Source: an uncultured Allofournierella sp. (lineage in GTDB: Bacteria; Bacillota; Clostridia; Oscillospirales; Ruminococcaceae). Taken from it: DNA of 14,021 bases. The stretch covers positions 1 through 14,021 of the forward strand of contig CALWNE010000035.1 of NCBI GenBank assembly GCA_944382705.1, given 5' to 3'. The translations under genes and the position numbers were made by a program. Under the pieces are notes generated by a model. The model was not told where the DNA came from and made no database searches. It was given only the letters and a program-made list of their open reading frames with translations. This document shows positions 1 to 6,244 of this stretch, piece after piece (the stretch's first letter is position 1; the number at the start of each line of letters is the position of its first letter).

Positions 1-673
1 TGCCGCTGTGAATGGCTTGCACTAACTCTTTTATCATCTGGGACGGGCAGGCATCCCGCTGGTTGAGCACCACCGAAAACCGCCGTCCCTGGGTTGCTTT
101 AGCCAGTCCCCATGGGCTGGTAATCATTCGGGCCAGCTGCCCGGGATTCAAAGGCTGCTGGGGGGTGATGTTCAGCTGCTGGCAGGCCAGCTGGCTGCGA
201 AAACATACCTCCTCTAGCGGTTTGCCCAGGCAGGAAAGACCCACCAAACCCACCACCTGCACCGTATCCTCCGGTAAGGCCGGCTCCTGGGGGCCGGGCA
301 CTTTACAGGGCAGCATACGGGAACCATCTGCCTCTGCCAGCACCACATCCGCCAGTTGGGGTAGCCGGGCCAGCTCCTGGGGGGTGGTGGCGGTGAGTTT
401 GCCCCGGTGGTCCTGGGGGCCAGCGACCACTGCCAGGCCCCTTGCCTCCAGCTGCCGGGCAATGCCGCCCAAATCCCCAGGCTGGTGCACCGGCCCATAC
501 AGCCCACAATCGGGGGGGAAGATATGGGTGGTGGTGGTGATAATTACCCGCTGCCCCTGGGCGGCCAGTTCCTGAGCCAAGGTAAGCATGGCGGTGGTTT
601 TGCCCCCCGCTCCCACCAAGGCAGTAATGCCGGGCTGGATGCCCAGCAGCTGGGCCAGCGTTGGATGCTGCAT
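1..673 (-). CDS. yqeC: YqeC-family selenium-dependent hydroxylase accessory protein (3' end cut by window edge)
   Basis: The minus-strand frame is open from 673 to the left edge, about 224 codons without a stop, so the C-terminus is missing. The product begins MQHPTLAQLLG and has a P-loop-like GAGGKTT at residues 21-27, followed by the VIITTTTHIFPP stretch and a later DVVLAEADGS segment, which I recognise as YqeC. In this family the protein is thought to support maturation of selenium-dependent molybdenum hydroxylases (xanthine dehydrogenase-like enzymes); the exact reaction is not settled. Two in-frame ATGs lie at 679 and 673. The AGGGGG ribosome binding site sits only about 2 bases from the first and about 8 from the second, so I chose 673. 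It diverges from the exporter operon. Family assignment is by recognition of the translated sequence, not by a search. Confidence 0.85.
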   Translation of the reverse strand, partial: MQHPTLAQLLGIQPGITALVGAGGKTTAMLTLAQELAAQGQRVIITTTTHIFPPDCGLYGPVHQPGDLGGIARQLEARGLAVVAGPQDHRGKLTATTPQELARLPQLADVVLAEADGSRMLPCKVPGPQEPALPEDTVQVVGLVGLSCLGKPLEEVCFRSQLACQQLNITPQQPLNPGQLARMITSPWGLAKATQGRRFSVVLNQRDACPSQMIKELVQAIHSG

Positions 674-708
674 CTGCATCGCCCCCTGTTTTTCGTTATA
701 ACAAATAC

Positions 709-737
709 AGTATAACGCATAATCCAAGCTGGCACAA
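709..737 (-). promoter_or_regulatory. Promoter for yqeC
   Basis: On the minus strand TTGTGC (732-737) is followed by a 17-base spacer and TATACT (709-714). The predicted transcript start is near 702, about 30 bases before the yqeC ATG. The -10 is good; the -35 keeps only the TTG of the consensus. Confidence 0.5.
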
Positions 738-789
738 GCAGCCGCAGACTTGCGGTGCAAAAAATCCCCGTGCTCACCACTTGTTCAGC

Positions 790-818
790 TTGTGCGAAGC
801 GGGCAAAGCCCTTATAAT
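790..818 (+). promoter_or_regulatory. Promoter for the split ThrE/YjjP-YjjB exporter operon
   Basis: TTGTGC (790-795), 17-base spacer, perfect TATAAT (813-818). The predicted start is about 44 bases before the ATG at 869. The -35 hexamer is the same TTGTGC as in the divergent yqeC promoter and belongs to an inverted repeat with it (GCACAAGC at 732-739, GCTTGTGC at 788-795). Confidence 0.55.
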
Positions 819-868
819 AGGGGGGTATAGACGCCATCCCCCCACATTACCCTCCAAGGAGAGCTACC

Positions 869-1633
869 ATGCAACAATACAACGAAGAACTGGTGTTTGA
901 AACCGTTGCCCTGGCCGGTGAGGTGCTGCTGGCCAGCGGTGCGGAAATTTTTAGGGTAACCGACACCATGCAGCGCATTGCCACAGCCTACGGCTGCCCG
1001 CAGCTGGACTCCTTTGTGGTGAGCAATGGTGTGCTGCTTTCCACCGGGGGCCAGGGCCGCCGGTACCAGGCCAAGGTGAGCCATATTCCCCTGGGCTCCA
1101 GCCGGTTGGACCGCATTGATGCGGTAAACCAGCTTTCCCGGGAAATTACCCTGGGCATACATACACCCCGCCAGGCGTATCAGCGCTTGCGGGAGATTCA
1201 GGCCATGACCACACGGTCTGCATGGCAGCGGCTGGTGGCCTGCGCCATTGGCAGCGCCGCCTTTGCCTATGTGTTTGGCGGCAACTGGGCGGACGCACTG
1301 GCGGCTGGCATTGGCGGCACGGTGCTGTGCCTGTACTTCTTTTTTCTGGTGCGGGGGCGGCTTTCCAAAATCGCCCTTCACATCTCCGGGGGTGCGCTGG
1401 CCACCCTAACCGCCATAGCACTGCTGAACCTGGGCCTTGGCACAAATCTTGAAATCATTACCGCCGGGGCGGTGGCCCAGCTGCTGCCCGGCATGGCCTT
1501 CACCAACGCCATCCGTGATATTGCAGACGAGGATTATATCTCTGGCAGTGTGCGGCTGCTGGACGCTATGCTGGTAATCTTCTGCATTGCCGCCGGAGTG
1601 TTTTTAGGCGGCTGGTTTTTGGGGCAGCTGTAA
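869..1633 (+). CDS. ThrE/YjjP-type exporter subunit (large, DUF1212-like part)
   Basis: This 254-residue membrane protein matches the N-terminal part of the threonine/serine exporter family (ThrE, PF06738-like; E. coli YjjP). The soluble N-terminal 115 residues contain the typical LASGAEIFRVTDTM and DSFVVSNGV stretches. About five membrane segments follow (roughly 120-137, 140-160, 172-190, 195-213, 229-251), with the conserved PGMAFTNAIRDI motif at 207-217. AAGGAG at 856-861 sits 7 bases before the ATG. The gene for the small partner follows 16 bases after the stop, so the two halves that are fused in Corynebacterium ThrE are separate here, as in E. coli YjjP/YjjB. Known family substrates include threonine/serine (ThrE) and succinate (YjjPB); the substrate here cannot be read from sequence. 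Confidence 0.88.
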   Translation: MQQYNEELVFETVALAGEVLLASGAEIFRVTDTMQRIATAYGCPQLDSFVVSNGVLLSTGGQGRRYQAKVSHIPLGSSRLDRIDAVNQLSREITLGIHTPRQAYQRLREIQAMTTRSAWQRLVACAIGSAAFAYVFGGNWADALAAGIGGTVLCLYFFFLVRGRLSKIALHISGGALATLTAIALLNLGLGTNLEIITAGAVAQLLPGMAFTNAIRDIADEDYISGSVRLLDAMLVIFCIAAGVFLGGWFLGQL

Positions 1634-1649
1634 GGGAAAGGAGCATTGA

Positions 1650-2099
1650 ATGGTTCGTTTTATCTGCGAAACGCTTGCCGCCGGCATTGGCACTGCCGCT
1701 TTTTCGCTGGTGTTTCATGTGCCGCCCCGGTACTTTTTGCGGTGCGGTGTTACCGGCGGCCTTAGCTGGATGGTGTATCTGGCCGCTTCTCATCTGATGG
1801 GTGCCCTGCCTGCCATCTTTGTGGCCACGGTAACGGTGGTGTTCTTTTCCCGTTTTTCTGCGGTACAGCTGCGCTGCCCGGTTACAATTTTTTTGATTCC
1901 CGGTATCTTTCCTCTGGTTCCCGGTCTTGCGGTGTACCGCACAGCCATTGCCCTGGTGGCCGGCGACATGGCCCATGTGCGCAGTGCCGGTGCCACCGCC
2001 CTGCAAACCGCTGTGGTGATGGTGCTTGCCATCCTGCTGGGGCTGGAATTGCCCAGCGGGCTGTTCCGCCGGATTGCCGGGCTGCTGGGCCGCCGGTAA
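1650..2099 (+). CDS. ThrE/YjjB-type exporter subunit (small, DUF3815-like part)
   Basis: This 149-residue, very hydrophobic protein corresponds to the C-terminal ThrE_2/YjjB half (PF12821-like). It has about four to five membrane segments and the characteristic PGIFPLVPG motif near residues 82-90. It starts at an ATG preceded by AAAGGAG at 1637-1643, 16 bases after the upstream stop, so it is translationally close to its YjjP-like partner and almost certainly in the same transcript. The pair should form one transporter in the cytoplasmic membrane. The operon ends at the strong hairpin at 2118-2160. Confidence 0.88.
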   Translation: MVRFICETLAAGIGTAAFSLVFHVPPRYFLRCGVTGGLSWMVYLAASHLMGALPAIFVATVTVVFFSRFSAVQLRCPVTIFLIPGIFPLVPGLAVYRTAIALVAGDMAHVRSAGATALQTAVVMVLAILLGLELPSGLFRRIAGLLGRR

Positions 2100-2117
2100 G
2101 GGCCCTTTAAGGCAACT

Positions 2118-2160
2118 AAAAAACCGCTCCAAAGCCAACCGGGCTTTGGAGCGGTTTTTT
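2118..2160. terminator. Bidirectional terminator between the exporter operon and glpK
   Basis: A 19-bp uninterrupted stem (2118-2136 with 2142-2160) around a 5-base loop. One flank is six A and the other six T, so it reads as an intrinsic terminator on both strands. It lies between the convergent yjjB-like stop (2099) and glpK stop (2182). Confidence 0.93.
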
Positions 2161-2181
2161 GCGTTTATGCTGCAAAGAGGG

Positions 2182-3684
2182 TTATCCGTTGGGGGTTTGC
2201 TTTGGCTCCCAGTTCAGGCTGCGGCCCACTGCCCGGTGCCAGCCTTCCAGCAGCTGGCTGCGCTTGGCCGGTTCCATAGAAGGCTCAAAGGCCACATCGC
2301 AGTTCCAGGTGGCACTAATCTGGCGGGTATCCTGCCAGATGCCCACCGCAAGCCCTGCCAGGTAGGCAGCGCCCAGGGCCGTTGTTTCCCGGATTACCGG
2401 CCGGCGAACGGTGCAGTCCAGCACATCCGCCTGGAACTGCATCAAAAAGCCATCCCGGGAGGCTCCGCCGTCCACCTTTAGCTCCCGCAGGTGCATCCCG
2501 GTGTCCTTTTCCATGGCGGCCAGCACATCGGCACTTTGGTAGGCAATGGACTCCTGGGCCGCCCGGATGATGTGCTCCCGCCGGGTGCCACGGGTAATGC
2601 CCACCATGCAGCCCCGGGCATACATATCCCAGTAGGGTGCACCCAGGCCGGTGAAGGCCGGCACAATGTACACGCCGCCGCTGTCCGGCACCTTTTGGGC
2701 ATAGTACTCTGCATCCCGGCTTTCGGTGATAAACCGCAGTTCATCCCGCAGCCACTGAATCACTGCGCCGCCCACAAACACGCTGCCCTCCAGTGCGTAC
2801 TGCACCTGGCTGCCCACGCTGGCGGCAATGGTGGTTACCAGCCCGTTCTGGCTGCGGCAGAGCTGGCTGCCGGTGTTCATCAGCAAAAAGCAGCCGGTGC
2901 CATAGGTGTTTTTGGCCTGGCCTGCCTCAAAGCAGCATTGGCCAAAAAGGGCGGCCTGCTGGTCGCCTGCAATGCCTGCCACCGGAATGTCCACCCCGCT
3001 GATGTTGGTGGTGCCAAATACCCGGCTGCTTTCCAGCACATGGGGCAGCATGTCCCGGGGAATGTCCAGGGCATTCAACAGGGTATCGTCCCAATCCAGG
3101 GTTTCGATGTTAAACAGCATGGTGCGGCTGGCGTTGGTGCGGTCGGTGGCGTGAATGGCGCCCCCTGTCAGCTTCCACAAAAGCCAGCTGTCCACCGTGC
3201 CAAACAGAACATCCCCCCGCTGGGCTGCCTGGCGGCTGCCGGGCACCTGGTCCAGAATCCATTTGATTTTGGTGGCGGAGAAATAGGCGTCCGGCACAAG
3301 GCCGGTGGTGGTGCGGATGTGCTGCTCCAGCCCCTGGGCCAGCAGCTGGTCCACAAGGGGGGCGGTGCGGCGGCACTGCCACACAATGGCGTTGTAAATG
3401 GGGCGGCCGGTGTGCCGGTCCCACAGAATGGTGGTTTCCCGCTGGTTGGTAATGCCAATGGCGGCTATGTCCTTGGGGTCCACCCCACTTTTTGCAATAA
3501 CCTCCATCATTACGCTGTACTGGCTGGACCAAATCTCCATGGGGTCATGCTCCACCCATCCCTGCTGGGGAAACAGCTGGGCAAACTCCCGCTGCGCCAC
3601 CGCCACGGCGGCCTGGTTTTGGTCAAACAACATGGCACGGCTGCTGGTGGTTCCCTGGTCCAGCGCCAGAATGTATCTTGCCAT
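2182..3684 (-). CDS. glpK: Glycerol kinase
   Basis: A 500-residue FGGY-family kinase, full length for GlpK. It phosphorylates glycerol with ATP to sn-glycerol 3-phosphate in the cytoplasm. Visible marks are ALDQGTTSSR at residues 7-16, TNQRETT at 79-85, the catalytic-base region AGDQQAALFGQ at 239-249 (Asp241), YGTGCFLLMNTG at 261-272 and the second FGGY signature VDGGASRDGFLMQ at 404-416. The minus-strand ATG at 3684 has an AAAGGA about 10 bases upstream. In PTS-regulated Gram-positive GlpK an HPr-phosphorylated His lies just before the PIAG(V/I)AGDQ segment; here the region reads GTTNISGVDIPVAG and contains no His. No glpF, glpD or glpP-like gene is visible next to it, so it is a stand-alone unit in this window. 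Confidence 0.97.
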   Translation of the reverse strand: MARYILALDQGTTSSRAMLFDQNQAAVAVAQREFAQLFPQQGWVEHDPMEIWSSQYSVMMEVIAKSGVDPKDIAAIGITNQRETTILWDRHTGRPIYNAIVWQCRRTAPLVDQLLAQGLEQHIRTTTGLVPDAYFSATKIKWILDQVPGSRQAAQRGDVLFGTVDSWLLWKLTGGAIHATDRTNASRTMLFNIETLDWDDTLLNALDIPRDMLPHVLESSRVFGTTNISGVDIPVAGIAGDQQAALFGQCCFEAGQAKNTYGTGCFLLMNTGSQLCRSQNGLVTTIAASVGSQVQYALEGSVFVGGAVIQWLRDELRFITESRDAEYYAQKVPDSGGVYIVPAFTGLGAPYWDMYARGCMVGITRGTRREHIIRAAQESIAYQSADVLAAMEKDTGMHLRELKVDGGASRDGFLMQFQADVLDCTVRRPVIRETTALGAAYLAGLAVGIWQDTRQISATWNCDVAFEPSMEPAKRSQLLEGWHRAVGRSLNWEPKQTPNG

Positions 3685-3723
3685 ATATAGTTCATCCTTT
3701 CCGGTTCAGTTGCTCTGTTGTTC

Positions 3724-3752
3724 AGTGTACCACATCCCACTGGCAAACACAA
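3724..3752 (-). promoter_or_regulatory. Probable promoter for glpK
   Basis: On the minus strand TTGTGT (3747-3752), 17-base spacer, TACACT (3724-3729), with a TG one base before the -10 (extended -10 form TGGTACACT). The predicted start is roughly 30 bases before the ATG. No obvious operator or catabolite-repression site was recognised nearby. Confidence 0.45.
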
Positions 3753-3821
3753 ACACCGGAAAACACCCTAAACGCCCTGGAGTGAACGGTAATTTTGCGT
3801 ATAATTTTGCCATAAAAACAA

Positions 3822-3850
3822 TTTACAATGTCCTGCCTGGGATTTATAAT
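3822..3850 (+). promoter_or_regulatory. Strong promoter for the CofE-like gene
   Basis: TTTACA (3822-3827), 17-base spacer, perfect TATAAT (3845-3850): eleven of twelve consensus bases. Transcription would begin near 3857, giving a leader of about 65 bases. A second TATAAT at 3800-3805 has no convincing -35. Confidence 0.7.
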
Positions 3851-3867
3851 GTAACATGAATGAATCT

Positions 3868-3895
3868 GCACAGCGGGTCTGTGGCTCTGCTGTGC
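3868..3895 (+). other. Hairpin in the leader of the CofE-like gene
   Basis: GCACAGC (3868-3874) and GCTGTGC (3889-3895) form a perfect 7-bp stem with a 14-base loop, in the predicted 5' leader just before the ribosome binding site. No T run follows, so it is not a terminator. It could affect translation or mRNA stability; function unknown. Confidence 0.3.
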
Positions 3896-3922
3896 CAAAC
3901 AACCTCAAAGGAGAATGTTTTT

Positions 3923-5122
3923 ATGGAACGTTTGGTTGGCACCGTGTCCCGGGGTATCCGTGCCCCCATCATCCGTCAGGGCGATGACCTGGCCAGCATT
4001 GTGGTGGACTCTGTATTGGCCGCTGCACAGAGCGAGGGCTTCAGCCTTCAGGACCGGGATGTTATTGCCGTAACCGAGGCCGTTGTGGCCCGCAGCCAGG
4101 GCAACTACGCAACTGTGGAGCAGATTGCCCAGGATGTAAAGGCAAAGTTCGGGGGCGAAACTCTGGGCGTTATCTTCCCCATCCTGAGCCGCAACCGGTT
4201 TGCCATCTGCCTGAAGGGCATTGCATCCGGCTGCAAAAAGGTGGTTCTGATGCTCAGCTACCCCTCCGACGAGGTGGGCAACCATCTGATTACCGAGGAT
4301 GAACTGGATGCCTCCGGCGTGAACCCCTGGAGCGATGTGCTCAGCGAGGAGCGCTACCGGGAACTGTTTGGCTACAAAAAGCACACCTTCACCGGCGTGG
4401 ATTATGTGGAGTACTACCGCAGCGTCATCGAGGAAGCTGGCGCCGAGGCGGAAATCATCTTTGCCAACAACCCCCGTGCCATTTTGGATTACACCAAGAA
4501 TGTGCTCACCTGCGACATCCACACCCGCAAGCGCACCCAGCGCCTGCTGAAGGCTGCCGGTGCCGAAAAGGTGCTGTGCCTGGATGAAATCATGACCGAG
4601 AGCGTAAACGGCAGCGGCTACAACAGCACCTATGGTCTGCTGGGCTCCAACAAGGCCACCGAAGAAACCGTGAAGCTGTTCCCCATCCACTGCCAGGAAC
4701 TGGTGGAGGCCATTCAGCAGCGCATTCTGGATGCAACCAGCAAGCATGTGGAGGTTATGGTGTACGGCGACGGCGCCTTTAAGGACCCCATGGGCAAAAT
4801 CTGGGAGCTGGCCGACCCTGTTGTTTCCCCCGGCTACACCGCCGGCCTGGAAGGTACCCCCAACGAGCTGAAGCTCAAGTACCTGGCCGATAACGACTTT
4901 GCTTCCCTCTCCGGCCAGGAGCTGAAGGATGCCATCTCCAAGGCCATCCGGGAGAAGGACGAAAAGGCCGAAAACCTCACCGGCAACATGGCCAGCCAGG
5001 GCACCACTCCCCGCCGCCTCACCGATCTGATTGGCAGCCTGTGCGATCTGACCAGCGGCAGCGGCGACAAGGGCACCCCCATCATTCTGGTGCAGGGCTA
5101 CTTCGACAACTACACCAAGTAA
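3923..5122 (+). CDS. CofE-like protein (coenzyme F420-0:L-glutamate ligase homolog)
   Basis: A 399-residue protein I recognise as the long Firmicutes form of the F420 ligase family (COG1478/PF01996-like). N-terminal segment DRDVIAVTEAVVARSQGN (44-61) resembles the CofE substrate-binding start. Further marks are FPILSRNRFAICLKGIA (85-101), YGDGAFKDP (281-289) and the C-terminal ILVQGYFDNY (388-397). Start chosen at 3923 because AAAGGAG at 3907-3913 sits 9 bases upstream; the frame stays open 21 codons earlier, but that region holds the promoter transcript start. True CofE adds glutamates to F420 in archaea and actinobacteria. No F420 gene is nearby and F420 is not expected in gut Clostridia, so the substrate is open. 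A COG1478 member in Chlamydia replaces folylglutamate synthase, which makes folate-type glutamylation one possibility. Promoter and codon use (AAG, AAC, ATC rich) suggest high expression. Confidence 0.8.
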   Translation: MERLVGTVSRGIRAPIIRQGDDLASIVVDSVLAAAQSEGFSLQDRDVIAVTEAVVARSQGNYATVEQIAQDVKAKFGGETLGVIFPILSRNRFAICLKGIASGCKKVVLMLSYPSDEVGNHLITEDELDASGVNPWSDVLSEERYRELFGYKKHTFTGVDYVEYYRSVIEEAGAEAEIIFANNPRAILDYTKNVLTCDIHTRKRTQRLLKAAGAEKVLCLDEIMTESVNGSGYNSTYGLLGSNKATEETVKLFPIHCQELVEAIQQRILDATSKHVEVMVYGDGAFKDPMGKIWELADPVVSPGYTAGLEGTPNELKLKYLADNDFASLSGQELKDAISKAIREKDEKAENLTGNMASQGTTPRRLTDLIGSLCDLTSGSGDKGTPIILVQGYFDNYTK

Positions 5123-5146
5123 GCCCCCCTTTCAACCTGCAAAAGC

Positions 5147-5185
5147 AAAAGCCTTTCCGAACCATTGGTTCGGAAAGGCTTTTTT
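5147..5185. terminator. Terminator after the CofE-like gene (probably bidirectional)
   Basis: Near-perfect 18-bp inverted repeat (5147-5164 with 5166-5183) with AAAGCC and GGCTTT arms, followed on the plus strand by a run of six T. It lies between the stop at 5122 and the convergent protease stop at 5213. The minus-strand side also has T-rich bases, broken by GC, so it may serve both genes. Confidence 0.9.
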
Positions 5186-5212
5186 GTTTGAAATCTGCCC
5201 GGGCAGGTTTTT

Positions 5213-6127
5213 TTAAAAGCTCCAGATGCTCACGGCCAAAAACACCAGCAGCCACACAATCATGCCCGGGTTGCATACCACCTGCTTTACCAGGCTGCCC
5301 CGCACTAGGGCAGGGCGTACAAACAGGCTGCGGCGCATCTCCAAAAACAGCACGCAGCCCAGGCCAACCACCAGCAGCATAACCCAGCTCAGCACACTGG
5401 CCGCCATGCCATCGCCGATTTGAACCAGCACATTGGCGCTGTAAAAGTTCACAAACAGGTGAATCATCATGCCGTACAGCACGGTGCCGGTGCGGCACAC
5501 CAGATAGGCCAGCCATGCCCCCAGCACAAAGGCGTACAAAAACTGCTCAAAGTTTGCATGGAAGGTGCCAAAGAACAGGGCCGAAACCAGGATGTAGGGC
5601 CCTTCGCCAAAGCGAATCAGCTTTTTGTAAAGGTAGCCCCGGAACACCAGCTCCTCCATTATGGCGGGCACCAGCACCACCAGCAGCAGGGCCCCGGCCG
5701 GGGAAAGGGTGTCCAGCATCTGGCCCACTAAATCCTGCACCGGCGAGCGGCCCAGTGCCAACCGGATAAGCCCCAGCACCAGGGCGCAGGCCAAATTGGC
5801 CACAATCATGCCTGCATAGCCCACACAAAGGGCCCGGCCAAAGGCAAGCGGCGGCAAGCTCCGCTTTGGTTTTAAGGGCAGCTGGCCTGTGCTGGGCAGC
5901 AGCTGGCCCACCAGCAGCAGCACCGGCAGACCCATGCCGTACAGGCACAAATCATTCAGCAGCGTCCAGGTATCCATGGTAAACCATACACGGGCATAGC
6001 GGGCCATATAGGCAATGAGGGTATATGCCCCATACTGCACCAGAAACATGGCCGCAAAGCCGACAGCCAGGATGCTTACGGTGCGCCGGAAGGACGGGGC
6101 TTGGTTGATTGTTTGTTGTTGCAGCAA
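5213..6127 (-). CDS. CPBP-family intramembrane metalloprotease (CAAX/Abi type)
   Basis: A 304-residue multi-pass membrane protein with the three motifs of the CPBP (Rce1-like) family in order: EELVFR at 158-163 (Glu158-Glu159, Arg163), FGTFH at 186-190, and HLFVN at 223-227. These Glu and His residues form the active site of Rce1-type proteases. About eight membrane segments are expected. The start codon is TTG at 6127, supported by AAGGGAGG on the minus strand (6137-6144) about 9 bases upstream; the first ATG would remove 26 residues, including part of the first membrane segment. Family members process prenylated proteins in eukaryotes and are linked to bacteriocin self-immunity or unknown substrates in Firmicutes. 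No bacteriocin gene is visible here, so the substrate is unknown. Confidence 0.9.
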   Translation of the reverse strand: MLQQQTINQAPSFRRTVSILAVGFAAMFLVQYGAYTLIAYMARYARVWFTMDTWTLLNDLCLYGMGLPVLLLVGQLLPSTGQLPLKPKRSLPPLAFGRALCVGYAGMIVANLACALVLGLIRLALGRSPVQDLVGQMLDTLSPAGALLLVVLVPAIMEELVFRGYLYKKLIRFGEGPYILVSALFFGTFHANFEQFLYAFVLGAWLAYLVCRTGTVLYGMMIHLFVNFYSANVLVQIGDGMAASVLSWVMLLVVGLGCVLFLEMRRSLFVRPALVRGSLVKQVVCNPGMIVWLLVFLAVSIWSF

Positions 6128-6136
6128 GGTTGGCAG

Positions 6137-6144
6137 CCTCCCTT
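6137..6144 (-). promoter_or_regulatory. Ribosome binding site that fixes the TTG start of the CPBP protease
   Basis: Minus-strand AAGGGAGG lies 9 bases before TTG at 6127. No ATG occurs at a suitable distance, so initiation at TTG is the best reading. Confidence 0.75.
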
Positions 6145-6189
6145 ATTTGGGGCCGCTGGCCCGCAAATTATTTTGTAATATTTGTAATA

Positions 6190-6198
6190 AGTGTATCA
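6190..6198 (-). promoter_or_regulatory. Possible extended -10 promoter for the CPBP protease
   Basis: Minus-strand TGATACACT, an extended -10 element, in an AT-rich stretch between the two minus-strand genes. No good -35 was found at 17 bases. An alternative pair TTGCGC / TATTAC overlaps it. There is no hairpin terminator between the carboxypeptidase stop (6245) and this point, so read-through from upstream is also possible. Confidence 0.35.
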
Positions 6199-6244
6199 CA
6201 CTATCGGCGCAAATACCACAAAATCTCCTGGATTTTTTGAAAGG

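Noticed and set aside
2491..3690. A 399-codon plus-strand frame antisense to glpK
   Set aside because: It mirrors glpK codon phase; the translation is low-complexity and resembles no family, while the opposite strand encodes a textbook GlpK with a ribosome binding site.
3851..3922. A possible leader peptide or riboswitch before the CofE-like gene
   Set aside because: The short ATG frames lack a ribosome binding site, the leader is only about 65 bases, and its single hairpin has no terminator or known riboswitch core.
3905..4747. A 280-codon minus-strand frame antisense to the CofE-like gene
   Set aside because: Shadow of G/C-rich third positions; no ribosome binding site and no recognisable domain.
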